Origin: Blastobasis lacticolella
Taxonomy: Eukaryota > Arthropoda > Insecta > Lepidoptera > Blastobasidae
Assembly (NCBI GenBank): GCA_905147135.1
Contig: LR990058.1
Location: forward strand, 12,995,349 to 13,059,348
Direction: 5' to 3'
DNA: 64,000 nt
Part shown: one piece after another, positions 39,501 through 47,765 of the stretch
Numbering within the stretch: the stretch's first letter is position 1
Layout of the letters: each line of letters starts with the position of its first letter
Position numbers and translations under genes: made by a program
Notes under the pieces: generated by a model
The model's database searches: none
Seen by the model: only the letters and a program-made list of their open reading frames with translations
Told to the model about the DNA's origin: nothing

Positions 39501-42500
39501 TTCTGTGTAAAATTACTTAAATGTATTTAACATACCTACCGGGTCCCGGTGTATCAGGGCCGTAACTCGTTGTACTTAAATATATATGTTTACGATCAGA
39601 CGTGGGTGTGTTTGTATTTTACGGTCATAATGTAGTCACCGTCATATTCCCATAGATACTAATCGTCTGTTTTCCAAGCTTTATGAACCATAAAGAGTGG
39701 TAGTTGCGTCCCAATGGATGCAAGATAAGTAAACGGTCCTTTCCGGGGTTTCGGGGTCCGGGGGACCGGTTTGAATACGGGACGGGTTTGGATACGGCAT
39801 TCATAATTCATGGTATGGGCAAGCCACTGCAATTCCTTGAGAATATTTATAGCAATATTTTTTTTTATTTATAAAGGTTTCCGCTGCGTCCGCACACGCG
39901 GGAACCGCGGCTTCTAATCCATTGCGGGTTTAGTACGTGGCCCGTGCGACTGAATGTCGCCCGGAGCCATTGATTTATTCGGTAGTAGATCAATGCCCGG
40001 AGCGTACGCCCGCGCGTGTGTCATACTCAACGCTCATAATATTTATTTGTTCGCTTTAGAAAACAAAACACTAATATTCCTAGTTGATAGCTGGCTTCAG
40101 AGGGGGAAATTTTAAGCACATTTCGTCGCTACGAACTTTATCTACCAAGTGTTACGAAAGGCACGTTCCAACTGCTATACAGTTTATTTTTTACGAGTAG
40201 GCACTATGAACAAAGGATAGAGATAATCACTCTTCAGTTCAATCAGTCTCCCTAACTAAAGATTAAAATTAAAGTGACTTCAAATTATCCCCCAAGGCTC
40301 TGGACGGGCTCAGCTGGGTGGGCAGCGAGAGGTCACTAGCGGAGCGTCTCCTGGACGTGGAGTTGGTGGCCCGCGAGAACTCGGCCACCAGCGCTTTGCT
40401 GTACGACCCCGACGGAGGCACCGCGTCGTGTTTCGCCCTCACTTGGTAATCTAATGTAAAAAAAATCATCTTGGCGTTAATGTCCCGGGTCCCGGTTGTG
40501 CTCTTGAGTACGAGGGCCCGCGGTCCGCTTTGACCATGATCCGGGATTTGGCGATCAGGTAATTACAGTGAAGCGACTTCCATCTGACTTCCGTAAACTC
40601 CGTGAACCTGACCAGATTGGATCATGGTTACAAAGTCAGTTGCCTGAATTTGCTGGTTTCATCACGATGTTTTCCCTCACCGTAAGAGCATCGGTTAGAA
40701 TTCAACTAATGTACACAACTCAGAAAAGAGTTATTGGTACATGGCCACAGCGGGATTCGAACCCGGTACCTCTTGCTTACGAATCGGATACTCAACCGCC
40801 CGGCCACCGACGCTCCACTTGGTAATCTAATCTAAGTACTATTATTTATTCGTATGGCATTAATAGTCGAGTCGCTAATTATAACCTAGGTATTATTAAC
40901 GAACACTAAAACTACAAGTAAATATCTAAATGCTTTTCTCATTAGGCTGCGTTTCTTTCAAGAGAAACAAGTCCAAAGAGTCTCCAGTGTATTTCCGTTT
41001 TGGACATTCGTGGATGATATGATTAATGGACTGCACACGTGCACACTGTGCATAGGGGCACCGCAATCGCACGCTGGAGAATTTCGCTAACCACACCTGA
41101 ACATATACTCGCCGCAGAGTCCGTGCCTAGTTCTACGCCTGTTTAACTGGCACCATTGTCGTCTCGGGGCCGAGAAACCTTGGGGCTTTTGTGTGGGGTC
41201 GTAGGTTGTAGGCGCAGGCCTAGCTAGCCATGCATTCTTCCCCCATCTAATCTACTTTTATCCATATACATGGCTCTATCTGTATATGAACTACCTATGA
41301 ATTTCAAGCGTCACATGGAGCAACGCGTACCCTGCGTACTTTCGGTTTTGGTGTCGAGACCTGTAGGCTAATTATTTGATTTCAAGGATTGAAATTGTTA
41401 CATTTGCGATTACGTATGATCAATTTAATAGTTTCAGCTTATTGCAATGGAACTCTGTTAGCAACTGAACCCATGAAATTGATGATACGCAATCGCAAAA
41501 GTGATAATTTCAATAATTGAAATCAACGAATTGTTAGCAACAAGGTTACGTAATTAGCCTACTGGACGCTTACAAAGCATACCTTCAATCAAATGCTTCC
41601 GAGTCGAACTGTGTTAAGTAATCGTACTATCACTCTGAGACCGGTGTATGAAGGAACGCCTAAGGAGGAAAATCTGAGGAATAGTACGCAGGTAAGGTAA
41701 TTTAGCTCGGAATTATTTAAGTTTTCCACGGAATGTATTAAATATTAAAGGATTCATTGACAGTTTAGGGACTAGTACTTATCTATAGATATAATGATAT
41801 TGCTTTTTAATCATTTAAATGAAGTAAACTCAAATGGAGTTACTTATTCCAGAAGTCCGCGCTGAATATTTCATCGTCATCACGTCAATCAAAGTCGACA
41901 TAATTAGCTACTGTTTAAAATTCAACAAAATCTAAAAAAAAATTAACCATATCTGGCGGGGATGATTGGACTTACATACTGTGTTTAAATTCCTTAATAT
42001 CTAGAGCCATCTCGGTATATAGGCTAGGTCCCAGGCTGTGTCAGTGACGATTTCTGGAATGATTCCTCAAGTCACAAATGCCACACTGGTTGAGTCTGAA
42101 TTTGGTGCGGAGTTACACGCATTAGTATTAGTCGCGAATTGCGCGGTTCCAAAGGAACTTTCTCCCACACACACTAAGGTTGCGGAATGAACTCTCTGGA
42201 GAGGTTTTCCCTGGAGAGTACAACATGGAGTTCTTCAAGAAAGGAGTGAACATATTTTTAAGGGGTCGGCAGCGAGTCGGTGAGGCCCCTGGTATTGCAA
42301 ACGTCCATAGATTGCGGTAACTGCTAACCATCAGGCAGACAGTAACTTTGTTCACCATCTTATTTGCATAATAAAAATGTTTTTTGGGAATAATATCTTA
42401 TACGCAGGTGGGGAGAAGAGTGGACCTTGGGGACATTCGACGCGATGTTGTTCGGCGCAGTCTATGTAGCTTCAGAGAACAGTCAGCTGTCAGCTCTAGT

Positions 42501-42831
42501 CACAGTTATCTTATGGCAGGTAAGTACTGCAAAGTGTAACGTAGTGGCCGGTGTAAGTCATCGTATGCGCTGATCGGTCAGCATGCGTCGCCCCCTGCCT
42601 GAATGAGCTCACTTAATTTTCCCTATGCTTTCCATTAGATTTTTGACGTTTGAAAATAGATTAATTAATATAATCCTAATTCAATAAAAATTGATGAAAT
42701 TTAAAAATATTGTTAAAATGAGAAACATTAAAAACTAACAGTGATTGATTTCTTATTTTCAGATAATGAAGAATCTACGATTAGCGTTCGGAATCAAAAA
42801 TATGAGAGTGAAGACTTATTTTTTAGATTAA
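27512..42831 (+). CDS. TMEM67: Meckelin (TMEM67), ciliary transition-zone receptor
   Basis: Multipass ciliary membrane protein of the MKS module at the transition zone. Exons: 27512-27671, 27974-28141, 28699-28940, an uncertain one from about 29568, 29864-29988, 31186-31321, 32103-32218, 33376-33521, 34416-34603, 35094-35219, 35298-35385, 37000-37133, 38223-38437, 38891-38965, 39092-39194, 40297-40445, 42408-42519, 42763-42831. Signal peptide and Cys-rich start (CKPGQYYEPGAMECQPC), β-sheet ectodomain, membrane region (AGTTADALYF; DIFFLDWSEYNPP matching family DVFFIDWERP), EEYYAHYVHGR, and a C-terminus of KNLRLAFGIKNMR. The joined part is about 825 codons against about 995 in human; the missing part is ectodomain just after the uncertain exon. 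The 33521 donor (GTTTGG) is weak but needed for phase. An out-of-frame upstream ATG lies at 27504. Introns are packed with repeats. Confidence 0.93.
28268..28310 (-). mobile_element. LINE reverse-transcriptase relic
   Basis: The minus strand reads LEFLRGLIKAPYFL, a decayed form of the GVPQGS..GPLLF region of LINE reverse transcriptases. A second, better copy lies 300 bp downstream. Confidence 0.45.
28424..28550 (+). pseudogene. Degraded duplicate of TMEM67 coding exon 3
   Basis: Reads RCVRCARGLRPETGRCVRC and onward, close to the functional exon at 28699-28940 (CVRCARSFRAEGGRCVRC). The matching splice acceptor has CTG where the functional copy has CAG, and no equivalent donor remains, so it should not be spliced. 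Probably a local tandem duplication including flanking LINE relics. Confidence 0.75.
28555..28615 (-). mobile_element. LINE reverse-transcriptase relic
   Basis: The minus strand reads GVPQGSHLGPCSFLTD, the conserved segment ahead of the catalytic Asp pair in LINE reverse transcriptases. Lies between the two copies of TMEM67 exon 3. Confidence 0.65.
29199..29313. mobile_element. MITE, family 6
   Basis: 115 bp with ends AGGCGCTGTCCT and AGGACAGCGCCT and inner arms around GGTCGTACGACCATAGTCGT. Other copies: 32249-32366, 34113-34239, 52917-52990 and a short one at about 56655-56698. Confidence 0.85.
30133..30496 (-). mobile_element. SINE family A, near full length
   Basis: The tRNA-like head is at the high-coordinate end (GGTGGCGGAGTGATTAAGG, GGATCGAATCCC). 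The body runs down to the ACGCCAAAATG tail. In a TMEM67 intron. Confidence 0.8.
30925..31143 (+). mobile_element. SINE family B (tRNA-headed)
   Basis: Head TCTGAGTGGTTCAATGGTCA with B box GGGTTCGATTCCC, body TATGTATAATAAGTATGTAT, tail GGCCGGATGGCGCTGTGTGA. Other copies: 61328-61530, 59795-60010 (minus) and a fragment at 35450-35600 (minus). Confidence 0.8.
32249..32366. mobile_element. MITE, family 6
   Basis: Ends AGGCGCTGCCCT and AGGACAGCGCCT. Lies 30 bp after the TMEM67 exon ending at 32218. Confidence 0.8.
32965..33122 (-). mobile_element. SINE family A tail fragment
   Basis: Contains TTGACCATGATCCAGGATTT and CATCTGACCTCCATGG; the tRNA-like head is missing. Confidence 0.7.
33190..33352 (+). 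repeat. Dispersed repeat, family R2
   Basis: Contains GGCGGGCAACGCATTGGTAG and GACCACTTTCCATCAGG. Ends about 24 bp before the TMEM67 exon at 33376. Confidence 0.65.
33660..33861. mobile_element. GC-rich foldback element with X-box-like core repeats
   Basis: Arms AAGGCCTTGCCACATACAAA and TTTGTATGTGGCAAGGCCTT enclose four copies of a unit of about 28 bp built on CTAGGCAACC flanked by GCGCGGCGCG. The core is itself palindromic. In the TMEM67 intron. Confidence 0.85.
34113..34239. mobile_element. MITE, family 6, degraded right end
   Basis: Left end AGGCGCTGCCCTAATTGCC. The right end has decayed to GTTGCCAGTTAGGACACAC. Confidence 0.7.
34735..35010 (-). mobile_element. LINE ORF1 (gag-like) relic
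   Basis: Open minus-strand frame with a Ser/Thr-rich stretch ending KRGRKPTTGHSVGLAKSQQD. This resembles the RGRPPTTG.YVGLAKA motif I associate with R1-type LINE ORF1 proteins. No zinc knuckle and no following ORF2. Inside a TMEM67 intron. Confidence 0.5.
35450..35600 (-). mobile_element. SINE family B fragment
   Basis: Contains AACTAAGCAAAGCTTATACT and ACACATAACACCTAGACCC, the reverse complement of the family B body. The head is missing. Confidence 0.65.
35700..35810. mobile_element. LINE 3'-end fragment
   Basis: (ATC)n followed by CCGAAGACGTCCACTGCTGG and CTCCACAAAGACCGG. The same module occurs near 52365-52515 and 56935-57035. Confidence 0.55.
36725..36800. repeat. Short tandem repeat
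   Basis: About four copies of a 17-18 bp unit, AGATACACAAAGCCACAG, at the end of a degraded non-LTR-like stretch (36540-36790) in a TMEM67 intron. Confidence 0.7.
37323..37587 (+). repeat. Dispersed repeat, family R1
   Basis: Starts ATCATCATTACAGCCCGTAA and ends GGACACCACACGGCC. Same family and orientation as 12560-12825. Confidence 0.7.
38041..38165. repeat. Dispersed repeat, family R3
   Basis: GGACGGTCCACATAATGGAT and CCAGGACATCTGCAAC match the module at 8738-8820. Ends near the acceptor of the TMEM67 exon at 38223. Confidence 0.55.
40464..40817 (-). mobile_element. SINE family A, full length
   Basis: The best copy in the window. Minus-strand head GTGGCCGGGCGGTTGAG and GGGTTCGAATCCCG, body with GTTACGGTGAGG-type motifs, tail ACGCCAAGATGA. 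It starts 19 bp after the donor of the TMEM67 exon ending at 40445. A near-duplicate TTGGTAATCTAAT (40444-40456 and 40818-40830) flanks it, possibly a target-site duplication. Confidence 0.85.
41363..41562. mobile_element. MITE, family 1
   Basis: Ends GTAGGCTAATTATTTGAT and GTTACGTAATTAGCCTAC. Shares internal AGCAACTGAACCCATGAAAT with the copy at 2129-2321. Confidence 0.8.
42160..42370 (-). repeat. Dispersed repeat, family R2
   Basis: Contains GGAGAGTACAACATGGAGTT and GGTCGGCAGCGAGTCGGTGA. Closely similar to the copy at 53630-53835. Ends 38 bp before the TMEM67 exon at 42408. Confidence 0.65.
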
Positions 42832-42977
42832 GATGTATTTATACTTACTTAACATTGGTATTACGTATTAACATACAATATGTCAACATTGGGTACTAAG
42901 TTCACGATAATCCAACATTAGACATTGGCGGGACGCATAGAAAAACTAAATGGCGAAACGTAAAATTTTCCATTGAC

Positions 42978-42984
42978 TATAAAA
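42978..42984 (+). promoter_or_regulatory. TATA box of family member 3
   Basis: TATAAAA starts 45 bases before the ATG at 43023, followed by CAATTAATTTCGCTTCAACT. The arrangement is the same at 47721. It lies only 147 bp after the TMEM67 stop codon. Confidence 0.8.
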
Positions 42985-43022
42985 GTGCCATGCAATTAAT
43001 TTCGCTTCAACTTACTTTCAGT

Positions 43023-44195
43023 ATGCACGCTCTGTTGATTTTATTGACATTGTGTGCTGCTGCGTTGGCGCGTACTGCGCGTAGTAGCGGTAGCAGTAGT
43101 AGTGGTAGTGATAGTGGTAGTGATAGCGGTAGTGATAATTGTAGTGGTAGTGTGTCTGATGCTGGCAGAGGTGGACGTGGGACGAATGATGGCTGCGGAG
43201 GCGGATGTGGGGACAAGAAGCCAGAGAGCGACGAATCCAAGGGCATCGTCAGCGGCGAATCTTCCGACGACCTTTGGCTTGACCAAGTATTTAATAATTG
43301 GACTATCCAGGTTCAAACCAATTACTGTGACAAATTAAAAAAGCCAGGAATAAATTGTGGGAAGCCACCAAAAGTACCAAGCAACTGTAGACAAAAACAA
43401 TCGAATCATTTAACACGAAAAGTAGGACTAAAAGAAGCGAAAGATTCAACACGAACGCTAATCATGAGACCTAACGCGCCTTCTCTGCCTGAACCAAAAG
43501 GACCTTTGTATAATTTCGTAATGAATATCTGCAAGACGCTTAAAAAAAGATTCCTTCATCGAGATATACCAGAGTACTTCAAAATCCTCAGCAGAACCCT
43601 TAAGGGTTTAGGAGCGGGACGAAACATGAAAAAAACAATAAAGAAATTCGCGAAGAGCCTGAAGAAACTGTCGATCTTCAATGGCGACTGGTTGATTTTT
43701 AAAGTGGATGACTTCTGCAGCTACGTGCAGGATCCCGATGAGCCCCGTAAAACGGCATTCTTTAATAATTGGAATTCAATATATGGCATCAACCACGATA
43801 CATACATGGACGATTATATCTATGACGTTGTCAGATTTGCCGACCGCAGGATCACGAATATGGACGATAAAACAAAATATGTGTTTGAAAAAGTTATATT
43901 TAAAGTTTTCTACCAACAAAATGAAGATAAGCGCGAGAAATTGAAAAGCTCTTTTAAATCAGCCGCAACGGAATACAATCAATACGGTCCAAAAGAACTC
44001 CAGCGAATGGTTCAAAGACATCACCATTCAAAACACCACGGCCGCGAAAAATTTAAAAACTCCCTTAAAACAGCCGCAGTGGAACATCATCAATACAGTT
44101 CAAAAGAACAAAAGCGAATGGTAAAAAGACATCATCACAATTCAAAACACCACGGCAGGCACGGCAGGCACGGCAGGCACGGCAGGCACGGTTAG
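43023..44195 (+). CDS. Secreted Ser-rich, His-tailed protein, member 3 of local family
   Basis: 390 residues, one exon. The start at 43023 is chosen because it opens a signal peptide (MHALLILLTLCAAALA) identical to that of the 47766 paralogue; an upstream in-frame ATG lies too close to the TATA box. Order: Ser/Gly/Asp repeats (about 17-48), a short Gly/Cys remnant (DGCGGGCGDKK), ESSDDLWLDQ, a link with LTRKVGLKEAKDSTRTLIM, then the helical domain from GPLYNFVMNIC to EYNQYG. The C-terminal part is an internal duplication of about 37 residues, each ending in RHHH..SKHHG, followed by four HGR repeats (9-bp DNA repeats at 44154-44193). No known domain recognised. The His-rich tail could bind metal; that is only inference. 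AATAAA lies at about 44305. Confidence 0.9.
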   Translation: MHALLILLTLCAAALARTARSSGSSSSGSDSGSDSGSDNCSGSVSDAGRGGRGTNDGCGGGCGDKKPESDESKGIVSGESSDDLWLDQVFNNWTIQVQTNYCDKLKKPGINCGKPPKVPSNCRQKQSNHLTRKVGLKEAKDSTRTLIMRPNAPSLPEPKGPLYNFVMNICKTLKKRFLHRDIPEYFKILSRTLKGLGAGRNMKKTIKKFAKSLKKLSIFNGDWLIFKVDDFCSYVQDPDEPRKTAFFNNWNSIYGINHDTYMDDYIYDVVRFADRRITNMDDKTKYVFEKVIFKVFYQQNEDKREKLKSSFKSAATEYNQYGPKELQRMVQRHHHSKHHGREKFKNSLKTAAVEHHQYSSKEQKRMVKRHHHNSKHHGRHGRHGRHGRHG

Positions 44196-45330
44196 CTAGG
44201 TTGCACCGTAAATTTGGATTTTTATCAATTGTTTCAGGAACTATTTATAATTGTACACAATTTTACTAAGTACCCATTAAAAAAGTAAAGTACACCTAAT
44301 TGTAAATAAATCTGTAGAAACGTGTATACCTAGTTTGTTTTTTAATAATTGTACTACTTAAACTACAATTTTCCCTATTCCGACCTTCCCATCACATGTA
44401 GATAAGCAATACCTTGCCTAGACATAATCCTACGAATGAAGTGCATTTCTTTCTGTGAGCAAATGCCCATAGATGGAAAGTGGTGACTATCGCCCTCATC
44501 TCGACCGCTTTTGAATGCACTGTACCATTCCTATGCACGTGTTTTTGATAAAGTCGATTCACTCTAAGTTTCTGTTAATTTTAAGTTTTTTAATGTGTTA
44601 TTGGACCAAATAAAGATACGTCTATGTCTATGTTTATTTCGAGCGACTTGGAAAACGAAATTCCATTTGCGATGCAAAATTTGAGATAAACTAATTCATC
44701 TCAAGTTTGTATTGCGACTTTAATGGAAAACAAACGACTTTTTATATATTACACAAAGAATATAAAAAATGCAATAGGATCTCAATAGAACCTCACATTT
44801 TGTTTGGGGTCATTGGAATGGTCTTGATGAATACTATGATATTGCGCAATAAATACTTGTTATAAAAAAATAGTTTTATTTTAAACTTAATCTCTATCTA
44901 TTTACAAAACCATCTACATGTGTATAGTAATACTCTTGATATAGCATACTCTCGCAAAAACCTGGCTGTTTACTCTGAGTACTCGTTTCAGAACGGCGAT
45001 GTCACAGAATAAATTATTTCTGATTCAAATCAAAGCTTATAAGCTCATAGACCTTGGTGATACTGAAATACTGCGTCAGCCCTCTAGTATCTTCTAAATA
45101 GTGGCAGATACCTAAGTAACAGCAAAATAGAGCGCAAGCATTTGTGTTTTTATTAGCGCCATTGTTTTGTAAAGTCGATTTTAAAACAATACGTGATTTA
45201 TTGTTCGTTTTCGTTCGTGAAACGGTTCCATTTTTGCGATAAATTGCTTGTCGACGATCATTAATAACGAATGGAGCGAAAATGGATTCAAACTCGCATA
45301 TCGTTCCGTGACCACCGGACAGACTGTGCA
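44196..45330. other. Intergenic with repeat 3' module
   Basis: Contains at 44580-44635 a TTAAGTTTTTTAATGTGTTA and GGACCAAATAAAGATAC module that also occurs at 1232-1285, perhaps the 3' end of a retroposed transcript or SINE. The 44430-44510 segment matches 49280-49390 in the second duplicated unit. Confidence 0.5.
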
Positions 45331-47181
45331 ATGAAGATAATACAGTTAAGCCTTTTTTCCACATTTGTGTTGAAAATTTGTTTGGCAAAAGTCACAGTAA
45401 ATGTGCATAACAACCGTCTACAAAATAACATCATAAAGTGCGCTGTAGAGATAGCAAATAAAAATTTCAATCTCAGGAAAGCAACGGTCGTGCTCTCAAA
45501 AGATGTTGACATGGATATTTCTGTAAATTTTTTGAAAAGTTATCGTGGAGTAGTTGTACTGGAAACCAAGAAAGATGTCACTCCAGGTCAAGTGTTGGTT
45601 ATTGTGGATACTTACAACTCATTTTTGATTATTTTGGGTAAACTCAAACCGGATCTGAAAGGAAATACTCTTTTGAATAGTGGCGCCATGTTTCTAATTG
45701 TTCTCTTAAATTATCCCAATCATATTGATAGGATTACTAAGATTTTATGGAGCTACCGTTTGACTAATGCTATAATTGTAGCAAGTGACAACAACAAAGA
45801 CGTTAAAATGTTCACGTATTATCCTTTCAAAAACCATTTGAACTGTCAGAATACAGAACCAACTGTAATTGGAGTTTACAAAGAAAATTCGCTTCATAAC
45901 AATTTGTATTCAGATAAAATGGGAAACATGAATGGTTGTCCTCTGTATATCTCCACAAGTAAATTGTACCACCAAGCTACGGAGCAGAAGATCCCTTTGG
46001 AAATAATGAAGAAAACAATGACTCGATTGTTGAGAGATGTTATGAATTTCACTCCAATAGTCTCGGCAAGGGATTACATCAGCATTGATTCCGATACAGC
46101 CAAAAATTGGTCTGATTCCCTGAATGACGTCGTGTCAGGGCAAGCCAACGTCTCTACCTGTAACATTCCCCTGGGTGTGGACAGGACGGGGCTACTGGAT
46201 TATTCAGTTCCTTACTTCAGAGTGAGTTTGTCTTGGATCGCTCCGCCGGTAACAGCTGGGCCTGTGTGGTGGCGTTTACTGTCCCCACTAAATGGATATT
46301 TGTGGCTAAACCTGTTATTTATATTGTGCATAGTCTCAGCCTTACCATTCGCATTGAACATGAGCCCAGTGAAAGCCTTTTGCTATCGTCACTTCAAGAA
46401 TATTGACAAAGTGCGAGGGATTACAATAAGGATTTGGGGTGTAATGTTCGGTCAGCCCATTCAAGTCGCACCTAGGAGATTTAGAGACTTCTACATTATT
46501 AGCTTGTGGATATGGTTCACGTTCTTTGTCAGGAGCGCCTACCAGAGTGTTTTGATCTCCGCTTTGAAGACAGACACAGTTGTTGGAGACTTTGTAGACT
46601 TGCAAGATGCTTTCGACAGTGGCTATAAATTTGGCGGCCGATCAGGCGTGTTCGTGCATTTTGAACACGATCCGTTAATAGCTGATAACTTTGTTATGGT
46701 GCCAGAAGACAAATTTGAAAGGACATTCCATGCAGTTATAGAGGGTAGAACAAACTTCGTGATCGCCACATCTGTGGAATACGCTTGGGCGTATTGTCTG
46801 TCGCAGGGTATGAAGGAGAATGAGTGTGGACACGCACTGCCTGACGTCATAATGGCCGCTCCGTTGGTGATTTGGATGAGGTCTCACTCTCCGTTTTCCA
46901 AGCCTATCTCACTTTGGCTGTTGCGACTTTTCGAAAGTGGTTTGTTAGATAAAGATGCGATAAAGAAACCGCCATGTTGTGCCATTAAGTCGACAGATCC
47001 ATCGCCGCTCACGACACACCAAATATTAAGCTGCGTACTGCTATTGGGCATTGGTTATGCGATTGCTGTTGCAGTCTTTGCCTTGGAGATTTTGACGCAT
47101 AAAACGAAGGGGCTAAAAGATCGCATTGTGGAACAAACGAAAGAGAAGAGGAAACGTAAACGGGTATCTTTTACACTTTAA
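45331..47181 (+). CDS. Divergent ionotropic receptor (IR), intronless
   Basis: 616 residues. The start at 45331 opens a signal peptide (MKIIQLSLFSTFVLKICLA); an upstream ATG (45271) would put a charged tail ahead of it. Order: extracellular N-terminal region, ligand-binding lobe ending DYSVPYFRVSLSWIAPP, M1 (about 320-340), a pore segment with MFGQPIQ (about 371), M3 ending VRSAYQSVLISAL (about 387-412, the IR form of the glutamate-receptor SYTANLAAF gate), second lobe, M4 (about 567-588) and a very basic tail (KEKRKRKR). IRs are cation channels of chemosensory neurons; the divergent intronless ones are often gustatory. I do not see the full glutamate-binding triad, as usual for divergent IRs. 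Subfamily cannot be assigned by eye. Lies between two secreted-family genes in a tandem duplication. Confidence 0.92.
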   Translation: MKIIQLSLFSTFVLKICLAKVTVNVHNNRLQNNIIKCAVEIANKNFNLRKATVVLSKDVDMDISVNFLKSYRGVVVLETKKDVTPGQVLVIVDTYNSFLIILGKLKPDLKGNTLLNSGAMFLIVLLNYPNHIDRITKILWSYRLTNAIIVASDNNKDVKMFTYYPFKNHLNCQNTEPTVIGVYKENSLHNNLYSDKMGNMNGCPLYISTSKLYHQATEQKIPLEIMKKTMTRLLRDVMNFTPIVSARDYISIDSDTAKNWSDSLNDVVSGQANVSTCNIPLGVDRTGLLDYSVPYFRVSLSWIAPPVTAGPVWWRLLSPLNGYLWLNLLFILCIVSALPFALNMSPVKAFCYRHFKNIDKVRGITIRIWGVMFGQPIQVAPRRFRDFYIISLWIWFTFFVRSAYQSVLISALKTDTVVGDFVDLQDAFDSGYKFGGRSGVFVHFEHDPLIADNFVMVPEDKFERTFHAVIEGRTNFVIATSVEYAWAYCLSQGMKENECGHALPDVIMAAPLVIWMRSHSPFSKPISLWLLRLFESGLLDKDAIKKPPCCAIKSTDPSPLTTHQILSCVLLLGIGYAIAVAVFALEILTHKTKGLKDRIVEQTKEKRKRKRVSFTL

Positions 47182-47566
47182 ATGTGCTTTACATTACCTA
47201 CTAGAAATAATAACATTAAGTTATTTATTTATTTATTTAACAATTTATTGCACACAAAAAAGAAATACAGAGATATAACATAGATATAACTGACACAACA
47301 GGCAGCAGGAGGCAGGAAGTTAGTCAACGCTTTAACTTCATCCATCTTTAGGTACTGAAATCTGGCCTCCGACAAAGGCTAAACGTGACTGTGAAATGTG
47401 GTTCTGGAAGAATACCTACATATCGCTTGGATCCGCACGAATGTATCTAGCTATCCTGCGCGAACTCAAGTAGTTTCACCGAAGAAGATTTCTTTAGCCA
47501 TATTGTTATAAAGGACAATGACAACCTTAAGACATCATAGTCGCTCGTTTGTACGGTCGACGCCTT
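47182..47566. other. IR downstream flank with LINE relic
   Basis: A (TATT)n and CAATTTATTGCACACA repeat end, then 47370-47560 with worn LINE sequence (GAAATGTGGTTCTGGAAGAA; CTTGGATCCGCACGAATGTA). The LINE part is matched at 50040-50260. Marks the right edge of the first duplicated unit. Confidence 0.6.
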
Positions 47567-47720
47567 AAGATATATATGTACTTACTTAACATAGGTATTA
47601 CATATCAACATACATGCCAACATTGCGCGTACTAGGTACTAAGTTCACGATAATCCAACATTCAACATCGGCGGGACGCATAGAAAAACTAAATGGCGAG
47701 ACGTACAATTTTCCAGTGAC

Positions 47721-47727
47721 TATAAAA
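47721..47727 (+). promoter_or_regulatory. TATA box of family member 4
   Basis: TATAAAA starts 45 bases before the ATG at 47766. The upstream 150 bp is closely similar to that of member 3. Confidence 0.8.
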
Positions 47728-47765
47728 GAGCCATTCAATTAATTTCGCTTCAACTTACTTTCAGT

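Noticed and set aside
43007..43338. Ser/Thr- and Val-rich ORFs over the repeat region of member 3
   Set aside because: Shadows of the simple-sequence Ser codons in other frames.
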